Source: Streptomyces tagetis
Lineage (GTDB): Bacteria > Actinomycetota > Actinomycetes > Streptomycetales > Streptomycetaceae
Length of the DNA stretch: 64,000 nucleotides
NCBI RefSeq assembly: GCF_018069565.1
Contig: NZ_JAGPNL010000001.1
Coordinates: forward strand, 682,001-746,000
Direction: 5' to 3'
Below are positions 31,889 through 39,990 of the stretch, in pieces (within the stretch, counting starts at the first letter, position 1; every line of letters begins with the position of its first letter). The notes below the pieces were generated by a model, which did not search any database, was not told the origin of the DNA, and saw nothing but the letters and a program-made list of their open reading frames with translations. The position numbers and the translations under genes were made by a program.

Positions 31889-32980
31889 TCATCTGTCGGG
31901 GTGCGGGGATGCCGCGGGTAGTTCCACCGTGACGCGGAGGCCGCCGGCGGGGCGCGGGGTGAGGGTGAGTGTTCCGTCGTGTGCGCGGGTGATGGTCTTG
32001 ACGATGGCCAGGCCGAGGCCGACGCCCGCGTGGTCGGTGTGTACGCGCTCAGTGCCGCGCTGGAACGGTTCGGTGAGTGTCGAGGCCAGCTCCGGGAGGA
32101 CCTGCGCGCCGGTGTTTTCGACGGTGAGCACCACTGTCTGGGGGCGGACCCCGGTGGTCACCCACACGGTGCCCTGTTCCGGCAGGTTGTGGACGATCGC
32201 GTTGTGTACGAGGTTCGAGGTGAGCTGTAGCAGGAGCGCCGGCGATCCGATCGTGGGGGCGATGTCGCCACGGGTTTCGAGGGTGACGCCACGCTTCTCG
32301 GCGAGGGGGAGGAGTGTCTCGGTGGCTTCTTCCGCCATGAGGGACAGATCGACGTGTTCCCGGGTGAAGGAGCGCTGGTCGGCGCGGCTGAGCAGGAGCA
32401 GTGCTTCGGTGAGGTCGATGGCTCGGGTGTTGACGGTGTGGAGGCGGGCGATGAGTTCGCCGGTGTCGTGTCCCGGATCGGTGCGGGCCACGTCGAGCAG
32501 TGCCTTCGAGATCGCCAGCGGGGTGCGCAACTCGTGAGAGGCGTTGGCCGCGAATCTCCGCTGTTCGGCGACGTGGGCTTCGAGTCGCGCGAGCATCTTG
32601 TCGAAGGCGTCGGCGAGTTCGCGGAACTCGTCCTCGCGGCCCGGCAGCCGGACCCGGTGGGAGAGTGAGCCGTTCGTGGCCATGCGTGTGGCGTGTGTGA
32701 TGCGGGTCAGGGGGGCGAGCATGCGGCCGGCGAGGACCCAGCCTCCCAGGAGACCGAATACCAGAAGGAAGGCCAGCACCCCGGCTGTGGCCGGGGCGTA
32801 GGCGCCCAGAATGACGGAGCGGATGGGCACGAATTCACCGGGGCGGCTCGAAACGACCCTCACGTCGCGCAGGATGAACACCCACACGGTGGCGAGCAGC
32901 AAGACGCCCGCGACCATGAGGAATCCGGCGTAGCTGAGGGTGAGTTTGAGGCGAACGCTCAGACCGGGTGCCCTATCCAC
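31889..32980 (-). CDS. Two-component sensor histidine kinase
   Basis: A 363-residue membrane kinase. Two transmembrane segments (about residues 12-35 and 65-90) flank a short external loop of about 28 residues. They are followed by a HAMP linker (LAPLTRITHATRMATNG), the phospho-accepting H box RRFAANASHELRTPLA, N box QLTSNLVHNAIVHN and G2 box GVGLGLAIVKTI. The external loop is too short to be a typical ligand domain, so envelope stress may be sensed through the membrane. The GTG at 32980 follows GGAG and overlaps the end of the regulator gene by 8 bases. Confidence 0.93.
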   Translation of the reverse strand: MDRAPGLSVRLKLTLSYAGFLMVAGVLLLATVWVFILRDVRVVSSRPGEFVPIRSVILGAYAPATAGVLAFLLVFGLLGGWVLAGRMLAPLTRITHATRMATNGSLSHRVRLPGREDEFRELADAFDKMLARLEAHVAEQRRFAANASHELRTPLAISKALLDVARTDPGHDTGELIARLHTVNTRAIDLTEALLLLSRADQRSFTREHVDLSLMAEEATETLLPLAEKRGVTLETRGDIAPTIGSPALLLQLTSNLVHNAIVHNLPEQGTVWVTTGVRPQTVVLTVENTGAQVLPELASTLTEPFQRGTERVHTDHAGVGLGLAIVKTITRAHDGTLTLTPRPAGGLRVTVELPAASPHPDR

Positions 32981-33668
32981 GGTCTCCTCCCTCACGTCCG
33001 GTGCCGGGTGCTGTGTCGATGCGGTAGCCGACGCCCGGCACGGTGGCGATGATCCAGGGCTCGCCGAGACGCTTGCGCAGCGCCGAGACGGTGATGCGTA
33101 CGGCGTTGGTGAACGGGTCGGCGTTCTCGTCCCACGCGCGTTCCAGGAGTTCCTCGGCGCTGACGACACCGCCGTCGGCGGCGACGAGGACTTCGAGCAC
33201 GGCGAACTGCTTCCTGGTCAGCGCGACGTAGCGGCTGCCCCGGTAGACCTCTCTGCGGAACGGGTCGAGGCGCAGACCCGCGATCTCCCGCACGGGAGGT
33301 CTGCTGTGGGCACGCCTGCGGTCGAGCGCCCTGAGCCGGAGTGCGAGCTCTCGCAGCTCGAACGGTTTGGTGAGGTAGTCGTCGGCGCCGAGTCCGAACC
33401 CGGAGGCCTTGTCGTCGAGGCGGTCGGCCGCGGTGAGCATGAGGATCGGTATGCCGCTGCCGGAGGCGACGATGTGTCGGGCGATCTCGTCACCGGACGG
33501 CCCGGGGATGTCGCGGTCGAGGACGGCGATGTCGTAGGCGTTGATGCCCAGCAGTTCCAGAGCGGTGTTGCCGTCACCCGCGATGTCGGCCGCGATCGCT
33601 TCCAGGCGCAGGCCATCGCGGATGGCTTCTGCCAGATAGGGCTCGTCCTCGACGATCAACACGCGCAT
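32973..33668 (-). CDS. OmpR/PhoB-family response regulator
   Basis: A 231-residue DNA-binding regulator and partner of the kinase that follows. The receiver domain has the acidic pair EDE (residues 7-9) and phospho-acceptor Asp in IAVLDRDIPG. LMLTAAD and YLTKPFE supply the switch Thr and the Lys. A winged helix from about residue 130 carries LTRKQFAVLEVLVAADGGVV and a YRID end. The ATG at 33668 opens directly into the receiver. A 12-base inverted repeat sits 17 bases upstream in the divergent promoter region. Confidence 0.94.
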   Translation of the reverse strand: MRVLIVEDEPYLAEAIRDGLRLEAIAADIAGDGNTALELLGINAYDIAVLDRDIPGPSGDEIARHIVASGSGIPILMLTAADRLDDKASGFGLGADDYLTKPFELRELALRLRALDRRRAHSRPPVREIAGLRLDPFRREVYRGSRYVALTRKQFAVLEVLVAADGGVVSAEELLERAWDENADPFTNAVRITVSALRKRLGEPWIIATVPGVGYRIDTAPGTGREGGDRG

Positions 33669-33684
33669 GCTCTTGAGGCTACGA

Positions 33685-33729
33685 GCCGGCACATATTGTC
33701 TGTGTATCGAGAACCGCATATGTGCCGGC
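33685..33729. promoter_or_regulatory. Perfect 12-base inverted repeat between divergent genes
   Basis: GCCGGCACATAT (33685-33696) and ATATGTGCCGGC (33718-33729), separated by 21 bases. It lies in the 87-base gap between the response regulator and the EEP-family membrane protein. It is a good candidate operator for coordinated control of both directions. Confidence 0.65.
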
Positions 33730-33755
33730 AACACCGCGCGGTCTTGGCTGGCGGT

Positions 33756-34859
33756 ATGCGTCACACCCCACCATCAGCACGACCAGGGAGCCGCCGGATG
33801 TGCCGGCTCCTTCAGGCCGGCGGCGGCGGCCGGGACACCGGCTCCACCACCTGGCGCGCACGCATCCGCCGGGTGATCCGCGGCGTCTCCCGGCCGGGCC
33901 CGTGGAGGCGTGGCCCGGTGCTCGCGGGGGCGGCGTTGCTGCTCGGCCTGGTCCTGCTGCTGCACGCGCGGACAACGGACCTCGGGGGCCTCGGCAGCCT
34001 GGTGGAGACCTTCCTGCCGTGGTTCGGCCTGTTCATCCCGGTGCTGGCGGCCGGGGCGCTGTGGCGCCGCTCCGCCTCCGCGGTGGCCGCTCTGCTGCTG
34101 CCGGTCACGGTGTGGCTGAGCCTCTTCGGCGGGCTGCTCAGTGACAAGTCCCGGGCGGGCGGCGACCTCACCGTGGTCAGCCACAATGTCGGCGCCGGCA
34201 ACCCCGACCCGACCGGCACCGCCCGTGACCTGGCCTCCTCCGGGGCGGACGTGCTGGCCCTGGAGGAGATCACCCCGCAGGTGAAGCCGCTGTACGAGAA
34301 GGAGCTGGCGGAGGCGTACCCGCACCACACGGTGCAGGGCACGGTCGGGCTGTGGAGCAAGCTACCGCTGTCGGACACCCGGCCGGTCGACATCAAGATG
34401 GACCACGGGCCGCTCGCGGACACCAAACCGGCCGACGTCACGATGGCCTACAACCGAGCGCTGCGCACCACGGTGGCCACGGGCCGGGGTCCCCTGGCGG
34501 TGTACGTGGCCCACCTGGGGTCCGTACGGGTGATGCCCAGGGGAGGCTTCTGGACGGTCCATCGGGACAGAGGCGCGCAGGCGCTCGGCGAGGCCATCGC
34601 CGCCGAACGGAATGAGCGGGTGGTGCTGCTCGGCGACCTGAACGGCACCGTGGACGACCGGGCGTTCGCCGGCATCACCTCGCAGTTGGACCCGGTGCAG
34701 GACGCGGCCGGGGACGGCTTCGGCTTCACCTGGCCGGCGAAGTTCCCGGTGGTGCGGATCGACCAGATCCTGGTCCGCGGTGTGGAGCCGACGAGTTCGT
34801 GGGTGCTGCCCGCCACCGGAAGCGACCACCTGCCGGTGGCGGCCGGCATCAGATGGTGA
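33756..34859 (+). CDS. Membrane-anchored endonuclease/exonuclease/phosphatase-family protein
   Basis: A 367-residue protein with two to three N-terminal transmembrane helices (LAGAALLLGLVLLLHARTTD, FGLFIPVLAAGALW, AALLLPVTVWLSLFGGLL) followed by an EEP domain outside or inside the membrane: TVVSHNVGAGN (metal-binding Asn), VLALEEITPQ (Glu), VVLLGDLNGTVDD (catalytic Asp/Asn) and ATGSDHLPVAAGI (Asp-His). Such enzymes cut phosphodiesters in lipids or nucleotides. Being divergent from a two-component system and sharing its regulatory gap, it is probably a target. ATG 33756 was chosen; ATG 33798 is possible. Confidence 0.85.
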   Translation: MRHTPPSARPGSRRMCRLLQAGGGGRDTGSTTWRARIRRVIRGVSRPGPWRRGPVLAGAALLLGLVLLLHARTTDLGGLGSLVETFLPWFGLFIPVLAAGALWRRSASAVAALLLPVTVWLSLFGGLLSDKSRAGGDLTVVSHNVGAGNPDPTGTARDLASSGADVLALEEITPQVKPLYEKELAEAYPHHTVQGTVGLWSKLPLSDTRPVDIKMDHGPLADTKPADVTMAYNRALRTTVATGRGPLAVYVAHLGSVRVMPRGGFWTVHRDRGAQALGEAIAAERNERVVLLGDLNGTVDDRAFAGITSQLDPVQDAAGDGFGFTWPAKFPVVRIDQILVRGVEPTSSWVLPATGSDHLPVAAGIRW

Positions 34860-34937
34860 ACAGCACGCCAAGCCTCCGGGTCCGCCCCCGCAGGAGCCGA
34901 GCGCGGGCCCGGTGAGGCAACTGAGGTTGATTGTCCG

Positions 34938-35741
34938 TCAGGAAGTCGACGTCGCGGTCGAGTTGCGCAAGGTCTCCGACAACTCCGCCGCCACCTGCCG
35001 GAGTACCGGCACGATCCGCTCGGTCGCCTCCTCGGTGACGCGGCCGGCCGGGCCGGAGATCGAGATGGCGGCGGCGGTGGGGGAGTCGGGCACCGAGACG
35101 GCGAGGCAGCGCACGCCGATCTCCTGCTCGTTGTCGTCGATCGCGTACCCCTGGCGGCGCACCTCCTCCAGCGCCGCGAGGAACCCGTCCGGCGTGGTGA
35201 GGGTCTTGTCGGTCGCGGCCGGCATGCCGGTACGGCGCAGCAGCGCCCGTACCTCCTCCGGCGGCACGTCGGCGAGGAGCGCCTTGCCGACGCCGGTGGT
35301 GTGCGGCAGCACCCGCCGGCCGACCTCGGTGAACATCCGCATCGAGTGCTTGGACGGCACCTGCGCGACGTACACGACCTCGTCCCCGTCGAGCAGCGCC
35401 ATGTTGGCCGTCTCGCCGGTCTCCTCGACCAGGCGGGCCAGGTGCGGGCGGGCCCAGGTGCCGAGGAGGCGGGAGGCGGACTCGCCGAGCCGGATCAGGC
35501 GGGGGCCGAGCGCGTACCGCCGGTTCGGCTGCTGGCGTACGTATCCGCAGGCCACGAGCGTGCGCATCAGCCGGTGGATGGTCGGCAGGGGCAGGCCGCT
35601 GCTCGCGGACAGCTCGCTCAGCCCGACCTCGCCGCCCGCGTCCGCCATCCGTTCGAGCAGGTCGAAGGCGCGCTCCAGGGACTGGACGCCGCCCGGGGCG
35701 GGCCTCGCGGAGTCGGTGGTGCTGGCGCTGGACGTCGGCAC
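34938..35741 (-). CDS. IclR-family regulator, AllR-like
   Basis: A 267-residue repressor. The N-terminal winged helix spans residues 18-80 (SLERAFDLLERMADAGGEVG, LSELSASSGLPLPTIHRLMR). A GAF-like effector domain follows (SMRMFTEVGRRVLPHTTGVG, KALLADVPPEEVRALL, IDDNEQEIGVRCLAVSV). Sequence and neighbourhood (malate synthase 6 kb away) match AllR of Streptomyces, which represses allantoin and glyoxylate genes and is released by allantoate or glyoxylate-type effectors. A palindrome at 35841-35855 upstream suggests autoregulation. Confidence 0.88.
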   Translation of the reverse strand: MPTSSASTTDSARPAPGGVQSLERAFDLLERMADAGGEVGLSELSASSGLPLPTIHRLMRTLVACGYVRQQPNRRYALGPRLIRLGESASRLLGTWARPHLARLVEETGETANMALLDGDEVVYVAQVPSKHSMRMFTEVGRRVLPHTTGVGKALLADVPPEEVRALLRRTGMPAATDKTLTTPDGFLAALEEVRRQGYAIDDNEQEIGVRCLAVSVPDSPTAAAISISGPAGRVTEEATERIVPVLRQVAAELSETLRNSTATSTS

Positions 35742-35840
35742 GGCACGTTCCTTTCGGGACTGGCGGGAGGCAGCAGCCTACCCGGCGGCCGGTCGCCTCC
35801 CCGCTGGTCCGGAGCTGAGTTCTGCCTACTGGAAGGTTAA

Positions 35841-35855
35841 TTCCGCTAGCCGGAA
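35841..35855. promoter_or_regulatory. Palindromic site upstream of the IclR gene
   Basis: TTCCGCTAGCCGGAA: arms TTCCG and CGGAA around CTAGC, about 100 bases before the IclR-type gene. The TTCC...GGAA form is like known IclR/AllR boxes, and a weaker relative lies in the aceB promoter. Confidence 0.6.
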
Positions 35856-36095
35856 AGGTCTAGGGGTGTGCTCCGCGCCGGGCCCCGGGGGCGCCAGGAT
35901 GCCGCCTGCCCGGCCGGCCCCGTGCCGGTGGCGGGCCCGGCGGCGCCGCGCGAGGGTGGACGGCGGGGCCGCCCCGGGCGATCCGGCCGCGCGGCACCGA
36001 TGAGCCGGCGCCCTTCGCGGGGTCCGTACCCATGAGAGCGGGTCCGCCGGCCGCGGCGGACCCCCACCCCCGGACACGGAAGGCAGGCACCCGCC

Positions 36096-36704
36096 ATGGG
36101 CAAGCTCGTCCTCACCTCATTCGTCACCCTCGACGGCGTCCACCAGGCCCCCGGAGGCCCCGGCGAGGACACCCGCGGCGGCTTCGGCCAGGGCGGGTGG
36201 AGCGTCCCGTACGGCGACGAGGACTTCGGCGCCTTCGTCACCGGGGTCTTCGACCGCGTCGGCGCCTTCCTCCTGGGCCGCCGCACCTACGAGATCTTCG
36301 CCTCGTACTGGCCCGAGAAGACCGACCCGGAGGACCCCATCGCCTCCCCGCTCAACACCCTGCCGAAGTACGTCGTCTCCCGCACCCTCACCGACCCGTC
36401 CTGGGCGGGCACCACCGTGCTCGGCGGGGACCTCGCCAAGGAGGTCACGGCGCTGAAGGAGCGCACCGACGGCGAACTCCAGGTCCACGGCAGCGGAGAC
36501 CTCGCCGCCTCCCTCTTCGACCTCGGGCTGATCGACACCGTGCACCTGCTGACCTTCCCGGTGGTGCTCGGCGCCGGCCGCCAGCTCTTCCCGCAGGGGG
36601 TGCGGCCCACGGCCTTCCGGCACACCGGCGGCCACGTCACCGCCGCCGGCGTCTCCATCCAGACCTACGACCGCGCGGGCAGCCCGTCGTACGGCTCGTA
36701 CTGA
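36096..36704 (+). CDS. DHFR/RibD C-terminal-like reductase
   Basis: A 202-residue protein of the RibD_C/dihydrofolate-reductase fold, common as a single domain in actinobacteria. Markers: LVLTSFVTLDGVHQAPGGPG at the start, AFLLGRRTYEIFASYWP, LPKYVVSRTL, and the NADPH-site block VHGSGDLAASLFDLGLID, followed by VVLGAGRQLF. It is likely an NADPH-dependent reductase of unknown substrate and not a true folate enzyme. It is preceded by GGAAGGCAG and ends facing the Gfo/Idh/MocA gene across a strong terminator. Confidence 0.88.
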   Translation: MGKLVLTSFVTLDGVHQAPGGPGEDTRGGFGQGGWSVPYGDEDFGAFVTGVFDRVGAFLLGRRTYEIFASYWPEKTDPEDPIASPLNTLPKYVVSRTLTDPSWAGTTVLGGDLAKEVTALKERTDGELQVHGSGDLAASLFDLGLIDTVHLLTFPVVLGAGRQLFPQGVRPTAFRHTGGHVTAAGVSIQTYDRAGSPSYGSY

Positions 36705-36749
36705 CCGCTCGTACCGACCGCCCGTACTGATCGCTCCTGCTGACGTGCG

Positions 36750-36789
36750 GGTCCCGCCCCGGCGTAGGGGGCCCACGCCGGGCGGGACC
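36750..36789. terminator. Bidirectional hairpin terminator
   Basis: GGTCCCGCCCCGGCGT and ACGCCGGGCGGGACC pair with a single bulge around an AGGGGGCCC loop. It lies between convergent genes ending at 36704 and 36795. Confidence 0.8.
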
Positions 36790-36794
36790 GGCCG

Positions 36795-37838
36795 CTACCG
36801 GACGCCGAAGGCGCCGAGTCCCGGTGCCGGGTGTGGCGCCCCCGGGATCTCCGCGGGCCGCACCGCGCGGCGCTCCCGGCGGGAGACCTCGCACGCCTCG
36901 GCGACCCGGAGCGCCTCCAGGGCCTCGCGCCCGTCACAGGGGTTGGGCCGCTCACCGCGCACCACCTGCACGAACGCGCACAGCTCCGCTTCGTAGGCGG
37001 GGGCGAAGCGCTCCACGAAGCCGGTCCACGGCTTGTCGGCGGCGGGCGGCCCGGTCGGCTCGGTGGACGCGATCGGCGTGCGGTCGTCCAGCCCGACGAC
37101 GATCTGGTCGCGTTCCCCGGCCAGCTCCATGCGCACGTCGTACCCGGCGCCGTTCAGCCGGGTCGCGGTGACCGTGGCCAGCGTGCCGTCGTCCAGCGTG
37201 AGCACCGCCGCTCCGGTGTCGACGTCGCCCATCGCCCGGAACATCGGCGGCCCGGCGTCCGACCCGGCCGCGTACACCTCGGCGACCTCCCGGCCGGTCA
37301 CCCAGCGCAGCATGTCGAAATCGTGGACCAGGGTGTCCCGGAAGAGCCCGCCGGAGTGCGGGAGGTACGCCTGCGGCGGCGGCTCCTGGTCGCTGGTCAC
37401 CGCCCGGACGGTGTGCAGCCGGCCCAGCCGTCCCGAGCGCACCGCCTCCCGCGCCCCGGTGTACCCGGCGTCGAAACGGCGCTGGAAGCCCATCTGGAGC
37501 ACCGTCCCCGCCGCCTCCACCTCGGCGATCGCGGCGAGGGTGCCGGGCACGTCCAGCGCGATCGGCTTCTCGCAGAACACGGGTAACCCGGAACGTGCCG
37601 CCCGGCCGATCAGCTCGGCGTGGGCCGGTGTCGCCGTGGTGATCACCACCGCGTCCACTCCCCAGCGGAAGATCTCGTCCACCCCCGGTGCGGCCGTCTC
37701 GCCCAGGCGATGGGCCAGCTCCTGGGCCCGGCCCAGATTCGCGTCGGTCAGGATCAGTGATCCGACGTCGCGGTGGCGGCTGAGTGTGTTGGCGTGAACG
37801 GTGCCGATGCGGCCCGTACCGATGACCCCGATGCGCAT
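36795..37838 (-). CDS. Gfo/Idh/MocA-family dehydrogenase (inositol 2-dehydrogenase-like)
   Basis: A 347-residue NAD(P)-dependent sugar or polyol dehydrogenase. The N-terminal Rossmann motif is GVIGTGRIGTVHANTLSRH, then the conserved EKPIALDV (Lys of the catalytic site, near residue 93) and an HDFDMLRWVTG segment carrying the Asp and His typical of inositol dehydrogenases. It is divergent from the GntR regulator and shares its 100-base promoter gap, which holds two inverted repeats, so it is probably under that regulator. The ATG at 37838 was chosen over upstream extensions because the Rossmann strand begins at once. Confidence 0.88.
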   Translation of the reverse strand: MRIGVIGTGRIGTVHANTLSRHRDVGSLILTDANLGRAQELAHRLGETAAPGVDEIFRWGVDAVVITTATPAHAELIGRAARSGLPVFCEKPIALDVPGTLAAIAEVEAAGTVLQMGFQRRFDAGYTGAREAVRSGRLGRLHTVRAVTSDQEPPPQAYLPHSGGLFRDTLVHDFDMLRWVTGREVAEVYAAGSDAGPPMFRAMGDVDTGAAVLTLDDGTLATVTATRLNGAGYDVRMELAGERDQIVVGLDDRTPIASTEPTGPPAADKPWTGFVERFAPAYEAELCAFVQVVRGERPNPCDGREALEALRVAEACEVSRRERRAVRPAEIPGAPHPAPGLGAFGVR

Positions 37839-37853
37839 GGAAACAAAGTGGGC

Positions 37854-37890
37854 TGACAGGCCGTGCGCTGTCAATGCGTATGTCCGGACA
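37854..37890. promoter_or_regulatory. Two inverted repeats in the divergent GntR/dehydrogenase gap
   Basis: TGACAG-N8-CTGTCA (37854-37873) and the perfect palindrome TGTCCGGACA (37881-37890). The second is a likely GntR operator: close relatives (TTGTCCTGACAA at 38761 and TGTCCGACAA at 38817) precede the sugar operon downstream. Confidence 0.65.
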
Positions 37891-37938
37891 ATCGAACCAG
37901 AAGGGTTCGGACGGCGGCTCAGGAGCTACGCTCGTGGC

Positions 37939-38703
37939 GTGTCGAAACCAGTGGTGGACCCGACCGTCTCGCTCGACCTCGGCGTGGACCGCAGCAGCCC
38001 GGTCCCGCTGTACTTCCAGCTCTCCCAGCAGTTGGAGGCCGCGATCGAGCGCGGCGCCCTCACCCCCGGCAGCCTGCTCGGCAACGAGATCGAGCTGGCC
38101 GGGCGGCTCGGCCTGTCCCGGCCCACCGTCCGCCAGGCCATCCAGTCGCTGGTCGACAAGGGCCTGCTCGTGCGCCGCCGGGGCGTCGGCACCCAGGTCG
38201 TGCACAGCAAGGTCAGACGCCCCCTGGAGCTGAGCAGCCTCTACGACGACCTGGAGGCGGCGGGCCAGCGCCCCGCGACGACGGTGCTGGTCAACACCCT
38301 CGTGCCGGCCGGCGCCGAGGCCGCCGCCGCGCTCGGGGTGGCCGAGGGGAGTGACGTCCACCGTGTGGAGCGGCTCCGGTTCGCGCACGGGGAGCCGATC
38401 GCGTACCTGTGCAACTTCCTGCCCACCGGCCTGCTCGACCTGGACACCGCCCAACTGGAGGCGACCGGCCTGTACCGGCTGATGCGCGCCGCCGGGGTCA
38501 CCCTGCACAGCGCCCGGCAGTCCATCGGGGCGCGGGCCGCCACCGCCGCCGAGGCCGAGCGGCTCGGCGAACCGGAGGGCGCCCCGCTGCTCACCATGGA
38601 GCGGACCACCTTCGACGACACCGGGCGAGCGGTCGAGTTCGGCGCCCACACCTACCGGCCCGCCCGCTACTCCTTCGATTTCCAGCTCCTCGTGCGGTCC
38701 TGA
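37939..38703 (+). CDS. GntR-family regulator (HutC/UTRA type)
   Basis: A 254-residue repressor. The winged helix covers residues 15-85 (SPVPLYFQLSQQLEAAIERG, IELAGRLGLSRPTVRQAIQS). A UTRA effector domain covers the rest (DVHRVERLRFAHGEPIAYLC, and the Arg-Tyr end PARYSFDFQLLV). HutC-type regulators of this kind commonly respond to sugar phosphates. The start is GTG at 37939. Palindromes on both sides suggest that it controls itself, the divergent dehydrogenase and the sugar operon that follows. Confidence 0.9.
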   Translation: MSKPVVDPTVSLDLGVDRSSPVPLYFQLSQQLEAAIERGALTPGSLLGNEIELAGRLGLSRPTVRQAIQSLVDKGLLVRRRGVGTQVVHSKVRRPLELSSLYDDLEAAGQRPATTVLVNTLVPAGAEAAAALGVAEGSDVHRVERLRFAHGEPIAYLCNFLPTGLLDLDTAQLEATGLYRLMRAAGVTLHSARQSIGARAATAAEAERLGEPEGAPLLTMERTTFDDTGRAVEFGAHTYRPARYSFDFQLLVRS

Positions 38704-38760
38704 TCCCCGAGGCGGCGGCCCGTTCCCGGGCCGGCCGTCCGGCCCGCCGAGTTCGTCACA

Positions 38761-38826
38761 TTGTCCTGACAAATGGGCGGGCCGGTCGCGCCCCGCCGCC
38801 CGGTGGCCGTTCCCCGTGTCCGACAA
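38761..38826 (+). promoter_or_regulatory. Candidate GntR operators before the Frc-type operon
   Basis: TTGTCCTGACAA (38761-38772) and TGTCCGACAA (38817-38826), both close to the TGTCCGGACA palindrome at 37881. They lie 160-225 bases upstream of the binding-protein gene. Confidence 0.6.
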
Positions 38827-38985
38827 TGGAGCGTTTGGGGTGGGTGAGGCCATCGGTGCCGGGGAGGACAGGGTCCTCGTACGGGCGCCGTGACGGCCGG
38901 CACCGACCACGGCAGGACGCCCGCACGACCCGGCAGGGCGCCGGGACGGCGGGACGGCATGACACAGCAAGAAGGGCACGGCCTC

Positions 38986-39990
38986 GTGGCACGGTTTCGG
39001 ACCTGGGTAGGCATCGCGTTGGCGGGGACACTGACACTGTCCCTGGCCGGCTGTAGCAGCGCCGGCGGCAAGCGCGCCGAGGACGCCCGCAAGGCCGCGG
39101 CGGCCGGCGGGAGGGCCGCGGTGGACACCCCCCGCTGGACCTTCGCCATGATCACGCACTCGGGCGACGGCGACACCTTCTGGGACATCGTCCAGAGCGG
39201 GGCGGAGCAGGCCGCCCTCAAGGACAACATCAACTTCCTCTACAGCCACGACGACGAGGCCCAGCAGCAGGCGCAGCTCGTCGACGCGGCCGTCGACAAG
39301 AAGGTCGACGGCATCATCGTCACCCTCGCCAAGCCGGACGCGCTCAAGTCCGCCGTGGCCCGCGCGGAGAAGGCCGGGATACCGGTGATCACGGTGAACT
39401 CCGGCTCCGGCGAGTCCGCCCGGTTCGGCGCGCTCACCCACGTCGGCCAGGACGAGACCGTGGCCGGCGAGGCGGTCGGCGAGGAACTGAACCGGCGAGG
39501 CCGCGAGCGCGCCCTGTGCGTCCTGCACGAGCAGGGCAACGTCGGGCACGAGCAGCGCTGCGACGGCGTGGAGAAGACCTTCGACGGCGCCCTCCAGCGC
39601 CTCTACGTCAACGGCACGAGCATGCCGGACGTGCAGTCCGCGCTGGAGGCCAAGCTCCAGACCGACCGGGCCGTCGACGCCGTCGTCACCCTGGGCGCCC
39701 CCTACGCCGACGTCGCCGTCAAGGCCCGGCAGGGCGCCGGCAGCGAGGCCGAGGTCGACACCTTCGACCTCAACGCCAAGGTGGCCGCCGGGCTGGAGGA
39801 CGGCTCCCTCGGCTTCGCCGTCGACCAGCAGCCCTACCTCCAGGGCTACGAGGCCGTCGACCTGCTCTGGCTGTACAAGTACAACGCCGACGTCCTCGGC
39901 GGCGGCCGGCCGGTGCTCACCGGGCCGCAGATCCTCACCCGGGACGACGCCGCCGCGCTGGCCGCGTACACGAAGCGGGGCACGCGATGA
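38986..39990 (+). CDS. Sugar-binding lipoprotein of a Frc-type CUT2 importer
   Basis: A 334-residue substrate-binding protein. The GTG at 38986, after AAGAAGGG, gives an ideal lipoprotein signal (basic start, hydrophobic core, lipobox LAGC). An in-frame ATG at 38959 adds nine residues. The Peripla_BP_4 domain reads WTFAMITHSGDGDTFWDIVQ, DAAVDKKVDGIIVTLA, GIPVITVNSGSG and GFAVDQQPYLQGYEAVDLLW, as in FrcB/RbsB-type proteins for hexoses or pentoses. It heads an operon coupled to the permease by an ATGA overlap. Confidence 0.9.
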   Translation: MARFRTWVGIALAGTLTLSLAGCSSAGGKRAEDARKAAAAGGRAAVDTPRWTFAMITHSGDGDTFWDIVQSGAEQAALKDNINFLYSHDDEAQQQAQLVDAAVDKKVDGIIVTLAKPDALKSAVARAEKAGIPVITVNSGSGESARFGALTHVGQDETVAGEAVGEELNRRGRERALCVLHEQGNVGHEQRCDGVEKTFDGALQRLYVNGTSMPDVQSALEAKLQTDRAVDAVVTLGAPYADVAVKARQGAGSEAEVDTFDLNAKVAAGLEDGSLGFAVDQQPYLQGYEAVDLLWLYKYNADVLGGGRPVLTGPQILTRDDAAALAAYTKRGTR

